Source of the DNA: CAYRFF01 sp964436125
GTDB taxonomy: Bacteria > Bacteroidota > Bacteroidia > Chitinophagales > Saprospiraceae
Direction of reading: 5' to 3'
NCBI GenBank assembly: GCA_964436125.1
Contig: CAYTBT010000031.1
Location: 1-35,108 of the forward strand
DNA length: 35,108 bases
Shown: piece by piece, positions 23,872-33,250 of the stretch
How the letters are laid out: every line of letters begins with the position of its first letter
How positions within the stretch are numbered: the stretch's first letter is position 1
The notes under the pieces: model-generated
Database searches by the model: none
What the model was told of the DNA's origin: nothing
The model's input: only the letters and a program-made list of their open reading frames with translations
Made by a program: the position numbers and the translations under genes

Positions 23872-24903
23872 ATGAAATTATTCAGTTTATTTACACAAGA
23901 ACTCGCCATTGACCTAGGCACTGCCAATACCTTAATAATACAGGATGGGCAGATAGTTATCGATGAGCCATCTATCGTAGCTATTGACAAGCGTACAGGT
24001 GAGACAATCGCGGTAGGCATGCGCGCAATGCAGATGCATGAGAAGACGCATGATCATATCAAGACCTTGCGGCCTTTAAAAGATGGCGTCATTGCAGATT
24101 TTCAAGCTGCAGAAAGTATGATAGAAGGCTTGATTAACATGATGGGGCAACGGAGAAGGTTCTTTACCCACATGAAAATGGTTATCTGCATACCTTCAGG
24201 TATTACCGAGGTGGAAAAAAGAGCGGTATTTGATTCTGCTGACCATGTTGACTCCAAGGAGACATACCTGATTCACGAGCCTATGGCGGCTGCGCTGGGA
24301 ATCGGCTTGGATGTTGAGGAGCCTGTGGGAAACATGATAATAGATATCGGTGGAGGAACAACGGAAATTGCCGTAATTGCCTTATCCGGCATTGTCTCAG
24401 ATCAATCTCTCCGTACCGCAGGAGATGAATTCACACAAGATATCATGGATTATATGCGGAGACAATATAATATCTTGATAGGGGAAAGAACAGCAGAGCA
24501 GATTAAAATTAATGTTGGTGCTGCAATCAAAGACCTGGAAAACCCACCGGAAGATTATGCTGTAAACGGTAGAGACTTAATGACCGGTATTCCTAAGCAA
24601 GTCAGCATCGGATATGAAGAAGCAGCTGAAGCACTCGATAAATCGATTACCAAGATTGAAGAATCAATCCATAAAGCACTTGAATCTACTCCGCCGGAAC
24701 TCGCTTCAGATATTTATAAAACCGGACTATATCTGACAGGTGGCGGTGCATTATTACGTGGGCTGGATAAACGTGTTTCCAAGAAAACCAAATTACCGGT
24801 ACACGTAGCTGACGCTCCCCTACAAGCAGTAGTAAAGGGAACCGGACTTGCACTGAAGAACACGGATAAATATTCATTCCTCATCGACAGGAAAAGTATT
24901 TAA
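23872..24903 (+). CDS. mreB: rod shape-determining protein MreB
   Basis: 343 aa bacterial actin, cytoskeletal scaffold of the elongasome. ATPase motifs include AIDLGTANTLI (phosphate 1), IIDIGGGTTEIAVIAL (phosphate 2) and LTGGGALLRGLDKRV (adenosine). Starts MKLFSLFTQELAIDLG, typical length. First gene of a shape-synthesis cluster with mreC, mreD and mrdA, but separated from mreC by 424 bp. Confidence 0.96.
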   Translation: MKLFSLFTQELAIDLGTANTLIIQDGQIVIDEPSIVAIDKRTGETIAVGMRAMQMHEKTHDHIKTLRPLKDGVIADFQAAESMIEGLINMMGQRRRFFTHMKMVICIPSGITEVEKRAVFDSADHVDSKETYLIHEPMAAALGIGLDVEEPVGNMIIDIGGGTTEIAVIALSGIVSDQSLRTAGDEFTQDIMDYMRRQYNILIGERTAEQIKINVGAAIKDLENPPEDYAVNGRDLMTGIPKQVSIGYEEAAEALDKSITKIEESIHKALESTPPELASDIYKTGLYLTGGGALLRGLDKRVSKKTKLPVHVADAPLQAVVKGTGLALKNTDKYSFLIDRKSI

Positions 24904-25327
24904 TCGGATCTTGTACCTGAAATTGTATAGTTATTCATTCATTGCCGGCAGATCAAAGGTTAAAACTTATGCATACAACATCCAGCTTCCACTCGATTGA
25001 GAACAATTTTATATCCAGATCTTTTAAGTTTTACAGGTAAATGATATTCAGAATATATGATAGAAATAAACCCACAATGGGACAGTAAAAAGAAACAGTT
25101 TCAGTCCGGAATTAACTACCTAGTACCCATAAGGTGCAATGCTCCAGAGGCACGCACAGCAGAAGTTGAAAAAGCAGTGGGAACAACCACAGAAAACAAG
25201 AGGAATGTGGGTTCTAGGAATGAAACAAGCTTGCTGATGCCGGAGGCATCAGTTCTTTCACCAATAATCGATTTACGACTATTGGTCACATTGAATTAAA
25301 ACCGGATTAATATTTAACTTCAGGTAA
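24904..25327. other. 424-bp gap between mreB and mreC containing element D
   Basis: Unusually long for an mreB-mreC junction. Holds element D (25165-25300). An 80-codon frame (25057-25299) runs through the hairpins and looks spurious. Confidence 0.55.
25165..25300 (-). repeat. hairpin-dense element D, inverted relative of element B
   Basis: Stems: CTGATGCC-GGA-GGCATCAG (25234-25252, perfect) and CCAATAATCG/CGACTATTGG (25261-25285, one mismatch), enclosed by AATGTG (25204-25209)/CACATT (25287-25292). On the minus strand GACCAATAGTCGTAAATCGA (25268-25287) is identical over 20 bases to 8245-8264 of element B. The following CTTGTTTTCTGTG (25200 down) resembles B's CTTGTCTTCTGTG at 8396. It is shorter than A and B and lies within the mre cluster. 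Confidence 0.6.
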
Positions 25328-26161
25328 ATGCCTAAGCAATTTATTCAGATCGGTCGTTACGGCAACCTCTTACTCTTTCTCTTTCTAGAGGTATTAGCCT
25401 TCTATCTCGTTATTAATTTCAATAATAAACAGCGATCTATCTTTGCCCACTCATCAAGCCTGTATACCGCAGAAATTAACGATAAATTTAAGCAGATGAA
25501 AAACTATCTGCATCTAACCGAAATCAACGATAGCCTCTCCCATTCCAATGCCCGTTTACACTCCCGCTTAAGCAATATTCTTGAAACACGCCCGCTCATG
25601 GATTCCTTGATTACACCCGTTGATTTAAAAAAATACAATTATACAAGCGCAGAAATAATCAGCTATACAACAAGCTTGCGGAATAATACCATGGTCATTA
25701 ATAAAGGAAAGTCCAGCGGACTCGATGATGGGATGGCTGTCCTGGGTGAGGATGGCATCATAGGTGTTACAATGAGGTGTACTGAACATTTCTGTAGCGT
25801 TCTTCCTATTATACATAGCCAAGCTAGAATATCTGCTCGTATTCTCTCTTGTGAATGCTTTGGCAACCTCACATGGACATCGAGCAATCCCAATATCTTA
25901 CAGCTTAACGCAATTCCTAAGCACGTAAAAATTTCTGTCGGAGACAGCGTTGTCACAAGTGGCTTCTCGCATATCTTCCCACCCAATATCTTTGTGGGTA
26001 CAGTTTATAGCGCATTTATCCCCTCCGGCTCCAATTTTTATAAGATACAAGTTAAAACAAATAATGATTTTTATTCCTTACACTACGTCTATGTTGTAAA
26101 AAACCTGATGCATAAAGAACTCGATTCATTGATGAATAACGCCATAGAAGATGAAGGATAA
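25328..26161 (+). CDS. mreC: rod shape-determining protein MreC
   Basis: 277 aa; one N-terminal membrane helix (LLLFLFLEVLAFYLVINF), a coiled-coil stretch (SLYTAEINDKFKQMKNYLHL...) and the periplasmic MreC beta domains (NNTMVINKGKSSGLDDGMAVLGEDGIIGVT, then GDSVVTSGFSHIFPPNIFVGTV). Bridges MreB/MreD and PBP2. Its end overlaps mreD by 11 bp. Confidence 0.93.
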   Translation: MPKQFIQIGRYGNLLLFLFLEVLAFYLVINFNNKQRSIFAHSSSLYTAEINDKFKQMKNYLHLTEINDSLSHSNARLHSRLSNILETRPLMDSLITPVDLKKYNYTSAEIISYTTSLRNNTMVINKGKSSGLDDGMAVLGEDGIIGVTMRCTEHFCSVLPIIHSQARISARILSCECFGNLTWTSSNPNILQLNAIPKHVKISVGDSVVTSGFSHIFPPNIFVGTVYSAFIPSGSNFYKIQVKTNNDFYSLHYVYVVKNLMHKELDSLMNNAIEDEG

Positions 26162-26666
26162 TCTATTCAGATATATCGTATGGTTTTTAATCCTGGTCTT
26201 TCTACAGGTAACAATCTTCAGAAATATTAATTTCAGCTGGGAGAATTTTAACTATATCCATCTCTTTGTCTATCCCATTTTCATCCTGATGTTACCCTTG
26301 AGGACATCGACTTCAACAATTCTGCTCTGTGCATTCCTCATGGGATTAATGGTTGATATCTTCTATGATTCACCGGGCGTACACACTAGTGCATTGCTAT
26401 TCATGGGCTTCATGCGTCCTATTGTCCTTAATTTAATGGAACCTCGCGAGGGCTATTCAGTCAATGCAATGCCCACGATTAAAGAACAAGGCTTGACCTG
26501 GTATTTAATTTATAGCAGTATCCTTTACTTCCTATTCCTCTTCTTTTATTTTAGTGTAGAGACCTTTACCTTTGCCTATTTCTTCAGTATTTGGTTAAAG
26601 ACAATTTTTAGCTTAGTTTTCTCGTATATTTTTATTATTATTCATCAAGTACTCATAGAAAGTTAA
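26151..26666 (+). CDS. mreD: rod shape-determining protein MreD
   Basis: 171 aa, mostly hydrophobic with five or six helices (YIVWFLILVFLQVTIFRNI, FVYPIFILMLPL, ILLCAFLMGLMVDIFYDSPG, SSILYFLFLFFYFSV, IFSLVFSYIFIIIHQVLIES). The conserved DIFYDSPGVHTSALLFMGFM fits MreD. Overlaps mreC and precedes mrdA by 4 bp. Confidence 0.9.
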   Translation: MKDNLFRYIVWFLILVFLQVTIFRNINFSWENFNYIHLFVYPIFILMLPLRTSTSTILLCAFLMGLMVDIFYDSPGVHTSALLFMGFMRPIVLNLMEPREGYSVNAMPTIKEQGLTWYLIYSSILYFLFLFFYFSVETFTFAYFFSIWLKTIFSLVFSYIFIIIHQVLIES

Positions 26667-26670
26667 CGCT

Positions 26671-28542
26671 ATGCCTTCAGAGGATAAATATCGGAATAGG
26701 TATGTGATTATCCTTACCTTCTTTATTCTAGGAGCACTCCTGATTATTTTCAAGGCAGCGCAACTACAGCTATTTGATGATACTTTCAGTGAACTTGCCA
26801 AGTCTACTACTATCGACCGACAGGTCTTATACCCTTCGAGAGGCTTAATTTACGATAGAAACGGGAATTTACTCGTCCGTAATAATGCTATTTACGATAT
26901 CGATGTGATATACAAGAACCTCGATCCAGAGATGGATACCGCCCTGTTCTGTAAGCTCTTAAATATTGATAAAAAGACTTTCGTCAAACACATTGAAAAA
27001 GACTGGAGCGATATAAGATATGCTCAGAATGTCCCCTATACCTTCCTCAAGATGGTACCCAAAAAACAGTTCACACAATTTTGTGAAAGCTTGTATAAAT
27101 TTCCGGGATTCATCCCGCGCCTAAGGAATATCCGTGGCTACACATATCCCAATGCAGCTCATATACTCGGATATATCTCTGAAGTAAACAATCAAGTCTT
27201 ACAAGACTCAGGTAAAATATACAGCCTGGGAGATTATATCGGAACTAGCGGATTGGAAGCATTTTATGAACCTAGACTGAGAGGTGAAAAAGGAATACAA
27301 TATATCATCAAGGATAAATGGGGACATAAAGTAGGAAGCTTTAATAATGGAAGACTAGATTCTTCTGCAATTTCCGGGGACAATATAACTCTGTCCATAG
27401 ATATCGATTTGCAAGCTTATCTAGAGAAACTTATGCAGAATAAAAAAGGTGCTATTGTTGCCATAGAACCTCAATCGGGAGAAATTCTTGCACTCGTAAG
27501 CAGTCCGACATACGATCCCGATCTGCTCGCCATTAATAGAAATCGAGGAAAAGCCTTCAGAAAACTTGCTCAAGACACCTTAAAACCCTTCTTTAATAGG
27601 GCCATAAGCGCTCAATATCCTCCAGGTTCTACGATAAAACCTATAATGGCTTTAATAGGCTTACAAGAAGGGCTTGTCAGACCAGGTCAGAAAATCCTCT
27701 GTAAAGGAGCTTACTACTATAAAACCTACAGCTGGGGATGTCATTGCGGAGGAGGCTATCACGACGTGAGCTCCGCCATTCAAGTGTCCTGTAATACTTA
27801 CTTTTTTAAGTTATACCGGGAAATGATCGATGAATATGGTTTTAAACAACCGGAAAAAGGCCTCAAAAACCTGAATTCATATCTTCATAAAATGGGATTG
27901 GGACAAAGGCTAGGCATTGATCTCCCCGGTGAATCACCCGGCCTCATACCGGGCCCTGAATATTATAATAAGCTCTATAGCGACCAGATTGCTGAATGGA
28001 GAAGCACTTATATCATCTCCAATGGTATCGGCCAAGGAGAAGTACAACTCACGACTCTTCAACTAGCCAATATCGCCGCGCTTATAGCAAATCGTGGCTG
28101 GTATATTACGCCGCACTTCTTAAAATCCATCCGTGATTCTCAGAAGAAAATCCCTCAGCAATACCGCTTAAAACACTACGTAGGCATTGATAAAGAATAC
28201 TTTGAGCCGGTTATTGAAGGCCTTGAAGATGTCATAACAGCAGGCACCGGAAGACTCGCAAGTGTCCCCGGGGTCTCTGTGGCAGGAAAAACAGGTACTT
28301 CAGAAAATCCACATGGGGAAGACCATTCAGTCTTCTTCGCATTCGCACCCGCAGATAATCCACAGATTGCAATTGCTGTCTATGTGGAAAATGCGGGCTT
28401 CGGAAGTCAATACGCAGCTCCTATTTCCGGCCTAGCTATAGATAAATACCTACACGATTCTATTTCTCCTAAGAAACAGTGGGTTGAAGATTATATCCTT
28501 AAAGCAGACCTTATTCACCATAAAATAACAGCCAATCCATGA
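26671..28542 (+). CDS. mrdA: penicillin-binding protein 2 (elongasome transpeptidase)
   Basis: 623 aa class B PBP that cross-links peptidoglycan during elongation. One N-terminal membrane helix (YVIILTFFILGALLIIFKA), a pedestal domain with RGLIYDRNGNLLVRN, then the transpeptidase: SxxK in PPGSTIKP (Ser320, Lys323), SCN at 373-375 and KTGTS from Lys540. Typical length. Its stop overlaps the folA start (ATGA). rodA, the usual neighbour, is absent from the window. Confidence 0.95.
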   Translation: MPSEDKYRNRYVIILTFFILGALLIIFKAAQLQLFDDTFSELAKSTTIDRQVLYPSRGLIYDRNGNLLVRNNAIYDIDVIYKNLDPEMDTALFCKLLNIDKKTFVKHIEKDWSDIRYAQNVPYTFLKMVPKKQFTQFCESLYKFPGFIPRLRNIRGYTYPNAAHILGYISEVNNQVLQDSGKIYSLGDYIGTSGLEAFYEPRLRGEKGIQYIIKDKWGHKVGSFNNGRLDSSAISGDNITLSIDIDLQAYLEKLMQNKKGAIVAIEPQSGEILALVSSPTYDPDLLAINRNRGKAFRKLAQDTLKPFFNRAISAQYPPGSTIKPIMALIGLQEGLVRPGQKILCKGAYYYKTYSWGCHCGGGYHDVSSAIQVSCNTYFFKLYREMIDEYGFKQPEKGLKNLNSYLHKMGLGQRLGIDLPGESPGLIPGPEYYNKLYSDQIAEWRSTYIISNGIGQGEVQLTTLQLANIAALIANRGWYITPHFLKSIRDSQKKIPQQYRLKHYVGIDKEYFEPVIEGLEDVITAGTGRLASVPGVSVAGKTGTSENPHGEDHSVFFAFAPADNPQIAIAVYVENAGFGSQYAAPISGLAIDKYLHDSISPKKQWVEDYILKADLIHHKITANP

Positions 28543-29051
28543 AAATATCCGCCGTCGTCGCAGTAGCCCACAACAATGTAATGGGAAACGATAATGGAAT
28601 GCCCTGGCATCTCCCAGCCGACTTAAAACATTTAAAGAAGATAACAATGGGACATCATATTCTCATGGGCAGAAAAACCTTTGAATCTATCGGTGTTGTA
28701 TTACCTGGTAGAACCTCTGTAGTCCTCACCAGGGACAGAGACTATTTTCATTCCGGATGTATCGTCACACATTCTCTTGAGGATGCCTTAACGATCGCTT
28801 CAGAAGCAGGTGAAGAGGAAGCTATGATTATCGGCGGTGGAGCGATATTTAAACAAGCTCTTGACTATTGTGATACAATATATCTCACGGAAATAGATCT
28901 AGAAGTAACAGGAGATACTTTCTTCCCCGATATCGAGGATGGAGTCTGGGAATTAACCTCCAAAAAGGATTTTAAACCAGATAGAAAAAATCCCTACCCT
29001 TATTCTTTTCTGAAATATATCCGCAGAGAAGATGCCCGGAAAAGCAACTAA
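28539..29051 (+). CDS. folA: dihydrofolate reductase
   Basis: 170 aa; reduces dihydrofolate with NADPH. Signature stretch AHNNVMGNDNGMPWHLPADL, then HLKKITMGHHILMGRKTFESIG and EAMIIGGGAIFKQALDYCDTIYLTEID. Starts inside the mrdA stop (4-bp overlap), so translation is likely coupled to the cell-wall operon. Confidence 0.96.
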   Translation: MKISAVVAVAHNNVMGNDNGMPWHLPADLKHLKKITMGHHILMGRKTFESIGVVLPGRTSVVLTRDRDYFHSGCIVTHSLEDALTIASEAGEEEAMIIGGGAIFKQALDYCDTIYLTEIDLEVTGDTFFPDIEDGVWELTSKKDFKPDRKNPYPYSFLKYIRREDARKSN

Positions 29052-29110
29052 ATTCGATAAAGCATTATTACTTGAAAAAAGATATTTTTACCTCGCATTA
29101 AAGCCTAAAT

Positions 29111-29647
29111 ATGATTCTTACTGACAAAAAGATATTGGAAGCCATTGAAAATGGAAGTATTGTCATTGAGCCCTTTAAAAAAAATTGCCTTGGGACAAAT
29201 TCCTATGACGTACATCTAGGTAAATATCTCGCCGTATATCGCGATCGCGTCCTCGATGCACGGAAACACAATAAGGTAGATTATATTGAAATCCCGGAAC
29301 AAGGTTATGTAATTCAACCTGCTACCCTCTATCTAGGCGTAACCCTAGAATATACAGAATCGCATGTCTGCGTTCCTTTTCTCGAGGGGAAAAGTAGCAT
29401 AGGAAGACTTGGCATCGATATTCACGCTACTGCCGGAAAAGGAGATGTAGGCTTCTGTAATACATGGACACTGGAAATATCCTGCACCCATCCGGTAAGA
29501 ATATATGCCGGTATGCCCATCGGTCAACTTATCTATTTCACCGTAGATGGAGAAATCGAGCATTACTACAACAAAAAAGCCAATGCAAAGTACACACAGA
29601 GAACCGATAAACCGGTAGAATCGATGATGTTTAAGAACACATTTTGA
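29111..29647 (+). CDS. dcd: dCTP deaminase
   Basis: 178 aa; dUTPase/Dcd trimer fold that makes dUTP for dTMP synthesis. Motifs NSYDVHLGKYLAVYR, VPFLEGKSSIGRLGIDIHAT (catalytic region), GKGDVGFCNTWTLEIS and YAGMPIGQLIYFTV. Near folA, both serving thymidylate/nucleotide supply. Confidence 0.93.
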   Translation: MILTDKKILEAIENGSIVIEPFKKNCLGTNSYDVHLGKYLAVYRDRVLDARKHNKVDYIEIPEQGYVIQPATLYLGVTLEYTESHVCVPFLEGKSSIGRLGIDIHATAGKGDVGFCNTWTLEISCTHPVRIYAGMPIGQLIYFTVDGEIEHYYNKKANAKYTQRTDKPVESMMFKNTF

Positions 29648-29742
29648 AACCGTCAAAGTGTCATGTTAATAATAAATATGCGATTTTTAGCCTGGTTTTC
29701 AGGTAAATATAGCAGGCAAGGCAAATTTTTATCAGAATTTCC

Positions 29743-29773
29743 TTGGTATTGATCTATGTAAAAATTATCTTTG
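29743..29773 (+). promoter_or_regulatory. Bacteroidota-type promoter of rplM operon
   Basis: TTG at 29743-29745, a 20-base spacer, then TATCTTTG at 29766-29773; start codon 29811. The best match to the TTG/TAnnTTTG consensus in the window. Confidence 0.75.
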
Positions 29774-29810
29774 CACTCGCTTAAAAATAATTCACTTAAA
29801 TAGAATCAAC

Positions 29811-30254
29811 GTGAATACGCAGAGTTACAAGACAAAATCAGCAAAGAAACACGAAGTACAGCGCGACTGGTATGTTATTGATGCCGAAGGAGAAATCGTC
29901 GGTAGGCTAGCTTCCAAGATTGCCCACGTGTTACGAGGTAAACACAAGCCTTTATTTACCCCACATGTCGATTGTGGCGATTTTATTATCGTTGTCAATG
30001 CAGACAAAATACGCTTTACGGGAAATAAGGAGGTTGACAAAGTTTATACATCGTACACCGGTTATCCGGGCGGATTGAGAAAAAGCAATCCCGCTAAATT
30101 ACGGAAGAAGAAACCCGAGTCGATCATTGAAAAAGCTGTCAAGGGGATGTTGCCCAAGAATAAACTTGGTGACCAGATGATTAATAAATTATTTGTTTAT
30201 GCCGGAGACAAGCATCCGCATGCGGCACAACAACCTAAACCATTTAAATTTTAA
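29811..30254 (+). CDS. rplM: 50S ribosomal protein L13
   Basis: 147 aa. The GTG start at 29811 gives the family N-terminus MNTQSYKTKSAKKHEVQRDW. Core WYVIDAEGEIVGRLASKIAH, LRGKHKPLFTPHVDCGDFII and VKGMLPKNKLGDQMINKLFVYAG are typical. Followed 5 bp later by rpsI. Confidence 0.97.
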   Translation: MNTQSYKTKSAKKHEVQRDWYVIDAEGEIVGRLASKIAHVLRGKHKPLFTPHVDCGDFIIVVNADKIRFTGNKEVDKVYTSYTGYPGGLRKSNPAKLRKKKPESIIEKAVKGMLPKNKLGDQMINKLFVYAGDKHPHAAQQPKPFKF

Positions 30255-30259
30255 TCTAC

Positions 30260-30646
30260 ATGGAAATGATGAATACCATCGGAAGACGGAAAGCCGCTGT
30301 TGCTAGAATATATCTAAAGCAAGGCGAGGGAAGAATCCAGGTGAACGGAAAAAAATACAAGGATTATTTCCCACAGAAACACATTCAGCTTAAACTCCTT
30401 GAACCATTCAATGTCCTTGAAATGGAAAATGGCTACGACATTAAAGTAAATGTCTCAGGCGGAGGTATCAAAGGACAAGCTGAAGCTATACGCCTTGCTA
30501 TTGCCAAAGCAATGACCTTAATTAATGAAGAGTATAGAAAACCATTGAAGGACGCTCATCTTCTCACTAGAGATTCTCGCGTCGTGGAGAGAAAGAAGTA
30601 CGGAAAACCAAAAGCAAGAAAGAGCTTCCAGTTCTCCAAGCGTTAA
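30260..30646 (+). CDS. rpsI: 30S ribosomal protein S9
   Basis: 128 aa; starts MEMMNTIGRRKAAVARIYL (initiation at the third or fourth residue is also possible) and ends with the decoding-site tail KARKSFQFSKR. GGGIKGQAEAIRLAIAKA and LLTRDSRVVERKKYGKPKAR are diagnostic. Confidence 0.97.
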   Translation: MEMMNTIGRRKAAVARIYLKQGEGRIQVNGKKYKDYFPQKHIQLKLLEPFNVLEMENGYDIKVNVSGGGIKGQAEAIRLAIAKAMTLINEEYRKPLKDAHLLTRDSRVVERKKYGKPKARKSFQFSKR

Positions 30647-30698
30647 TTTATTACTATTCAATTTTCTATATCCTATTACAAATAAAAGAACTTAGACA

Positions 30699-31418
30699 AT
30701 GGAAATGCCTTCTCATAAAGAAATGCTCGACGCCGGCGTACATTATGGCCACATGAAGAGAAAATGGAATCCGCACATGCGTCCTTATATCTTCATGGAA
30801 AAGCGTGGTATTCATATTATTGATCTCAATGCTACCCAGAATCACCTCAAGGAAGCCGGTATCGCTATCAGACAGATGGTGAAAAGTGGGAAAAATGTCT
30901 TATATGTCGCTACCAAGAAGCAAGTAAGAGATATCGTCGCTGATGCCGCTAGAAGTGTTAATATGCCCTATGTCACCGATAGATGGCTCGGTGGTATGTT
31001 GACCAACTTCTCTACCGTCCGTCGTTCTGTAAGAAAAATGAAAACTATCGATCGCATGCTCAGCGATGGATCGTATTCCAATGTTACAAAGAAAGAACGA
31101 TTAACATTGACGCGTGAAAAAAATAAAATTGAGAAAACGCTCGGTGGTATTGCCAAGCTTAAGCGTATCCCCGATTCTCTCTTTATTATTGATACAGAAT
31201 ATGAACACCTCGCTATCAAAGAGGCCCATAAGCTCGGTATCACTACTTTCGGTATCGTCGATACCAATTGTGACCCAAGGGATGTCGATTACCCCATCCC
31301 GGCCAATGACGATGCCGCTCGCTCAGTAAAATTAATCGTTGACTACATCACTCATTGTATTGAATTGGGCAAGAAAGATCGCCAGAAAGTGAAACAAAGT
31401 GAAAAGCAGACTGCTTAA
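30699..31418 (+). CDS. rpsB: 30S ribosomal protein S2
   Basis: 239 aa; LDAGVHYGHMKRKWNPHMRPYIF, VTDRWLGGMLTNFSTVRRSV and FGIVDTNCDPRDVDYPIPANDDAARSVKLI are typical of S2. 52 bp after rpsI and 48 bp before tsf. Confidence 0.97.
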   Translation: MEMPSHKEMLDAGVHYGHMKRKWNPHMRPYIFMEKRGIHIIDLNATQNHLKEAGIAIRQMVKSGKNVLYVATKKQVRDIVADAARSVNMPYVTDRWLGGMLTNFSTVRRSVRKMKTIDRMLSDGSYSNVTKKERLTLTREKNKIEKTLGGIAKLKRIPDSLFIIDTEYEHLAIKEAHKLGITTFGIVDTNCDPRDVDYPIPANDDAARSVKLIVDYITHCIELGKKDRQKVKQSEKQTA

Positions 31419-31466
31419 AATTGTTTCCTTATTTTTTAACTATACATTATTAAAATTACTAGCAAT

Positions 31467-32300
31467 ATGAGTAAAATATCAGCTGCTGATATAAAAAAAT
31501 TACGCGATATCACAGGTGCCGGAATGATGGATTGCAAGAAAGCTCTTACCGAAGCCGATGGCGACTACGATAAGGCAATTGAAGTCCTCCGTAAAAAAGG
31601 GCAGAAACTTTCAGCCAAAAGAGCAGATAGAGAGGCAAAGGAAGGTGTCGTTATCGCTCAGACCAATGATGAGCAGAACAAAGGCGTCGTGGTAAGAATA
31701 AGCTGTGAAACTGACTTCGTTGCCAAAAATGAGGATTTCATTCAGCTCGCACAGAATATCGCGGATATCGCACTTGAAAACTTTCCGGAAACCAAGGATG
31801 ATCTCTTGGCCCTGAATTATAAAGACGGTCTTTCAATTCAAGAAAAACTTACTGAACAGATCGGTGTAATCGGTGAAAAAATTGAACTCGTGGATTATCA
31901 GAAAGTCGAGGCGGAACTCGTCGTTCCTTATATTCACATGGGTTATAGAGCCGGTGTTATTATAGGCCTGAATTCCGATGTTGACGGTGCTGAAGACGCA
32001 GGTAAAAACCTCGCTATGCAGATTGCCGCTATGCGTCCTCTTTCTATCGATAAGGATAGCATCGATGAGAACGTCGTAGAAAAAGAACTTGAAATAGCTA
32101 AAGAACAAGCTAAGCAAATGGGCAAGCCGGAGCATATTATCGATAAAATTGCTCAGGGAATGCTGAATAAGTTCTTTAAAGAGAATACTCTCTTGAATCA
32201 AGCTTATGTCAAGAACGGAGATATGTCCGTGAGTGATTATCTCAAGAGTATTTCTCCGGACCTGAAGGTCGTTGATTTCAAGCACATTGAACTAGGTTAA
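31467..32300 (+). CDS. tsf: elongation factor Ts
   Basis: 277 aa; GDP exchange factor for EF-Tu. N-terminal UBA-like part KKLRDITGAGMMDCKKALTEADGDYDKA, then VVVRISCETDFVAKNEDF, and the C-terminal dimerisation region with QAYVKNGDMSVSDYLK. Last gene of the ribosomal group, closed by a clear terminator. Confidence 0.97.
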   Translation: MSKISAADIKKLRDITGAGMMDCKKALTEADGDYDKAIEVLRKKGQKLSAKRADREAKEGVVIAQTNDEQNKGVVVRISCETDFVAKNEDFIQLAQNIADIALENFPETKDDLLALNYKDGLSIQEKLTEQIGVIGEKIELVDYQKVEAELVVPYIHMGYRAGVIIGLNSDVDGAEDAGKNLAMQIAAMRPLSIDKDSIDENVVEKELEIAKEQAKQMGKPEHIIDKIAQGMLNKFFKENTLLNQAYVKNGDMSVSDYLKSISPDLKVVDFKHIELG

Positions 32301-32306
32301 ATTATT

Positions 32307-32338
32307 AAAGCGGTTGATTTTTCTCAACCGCTTTTTTT
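32307..32338 (+). terminator. intrinsic terminator after tsf
   Basis: GCGGTTGA (32310-32317) pairs with TCAACCGC (32324-32331), extended by AAA/TTT and followed by seven T. Confidence 0.93.
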
Positions 32339-32351
32339 ATATACATATCTT

Positions 32352-33065
32352 ATGAAACTGCGTTTTAAACGAATTTTATTAAAGTTAAGCGGAGAAAGCT
32401 TAATGGGCGATCAAGGTTTTGGCATTGATGAAGGTCGCTTAAAACATTATTGTAAAGAAATTAAGCAGATCGCTGATCTCGGTATTCAAGTTGCCATTGT
32501 TATCGGTGGAGGCAATATCTTCAGAGGCCTCAATGCCGAAAAAACCGGCCTGGAACGCGTTCAAGGAGATTATATGGGCATGCTCGCCACCGTCATTAAT
32601 GGTATGGCACTTCAATCCGCTATGGAGAGTTATGGCCTCTACACGAGATTGGTCTCAGCAATTGAAATGAAACAGATTGCTGAACCCTATATCCGTCGCA
32701 GAGCAATAAGACACCTGGAGAAAGGCCGTATCGTGATTTTTTCAGCAGGTATAGGCAGTCCTTATTTTACGACGGATTCCGCGGCAGCACTCCGCGCCAA
32801 TGAAATCAATGCCGATGTTATCTTAAAGGGCACGCGCGTAGATGGTATTTATGATTCTGATCCTGAACTGAATAGCGATGCCGTCAAATACGATGATATA
32901 AGCTTCCAGAAAGTCATTAATCAGAACTTGAGCGTGATGGATTTAACGGCTTTTACGATGTGCCAGGAAAATGGATTGCCGATCATCGTCTTTAATATCC
33001 ACACACCCAATAATCTCCTGAAAATTATAACCGGAGATGAAAATATAGGAACGCTCGTCCATTAA
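32352..33065 (+). CDS. pyrH: uridylate kinase
   Basis: 237 aa hexameric UMP kinase. Motifs FKRILLKLSGESLMG, VAIVIGGGNIFRGL, SAGIGSPYFTTDSAAALRA and the UMP/ATP site LKGTRVDGIYDSDPEL. In many bacteria frr follows pyrH; here it does not. Confidence 0.97.
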   Translation: MKLRFKRILLKLSGESLMGDQGFGIDEGRLKHYCKEIKQIADLGIQVAIVIGGGNIFRGLNAEKTGLERVQGDYMGMLATVINGMALQSAMESYGLYTRLVSAIEMKQIAEPYIRRRAIRHLEKGRIVIFSAGIGSPYFTTDSAAALRANEINADVILKGTRVDGIYDSDPELNSDAVKYDDISFQKVINQNLSVMDLTAFTMCQENGLPIIVFNIHTPNNLLKIITGDENIGTLVH

Positions 33066-33144
33066 ATATGTCAGATTAAATGCAGCGAGTGGAGGATATG
33101 GCCATTGAAAGTGCTCGTGACGATTAAAAATCTGCCGGAATAGA

Positions 33145-33158
33145 CATTTGCGAAAGCT
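33145..33158 (-). repeat. near-copy of the dispersed 14-mer (13 of 14), intergenic
   Basis: AGCTTTCGCAAATG on the minus strand. The flanked 16-mer AGACATTTGCGAAAGC (33142-33157) is identical to 19186-19201, inside the secreted protein gene. Confidence 0.45.
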
Positions 33159-33250
33159 GATATCACTCTATTCCTTAAAAAATCCGTGCTTTCCCGATTA
33201 TACCGTAGTTTTACACAATAGATTACACAGCAATCAATAAAAGACCTAGG

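Noticed and set aside
25057..25299. 80-codon open frame between mreB and mreC
   Set aside because: Its 3' half is formed by the hairpins of element D; no recognisable domain, and no sign of coding conservation.
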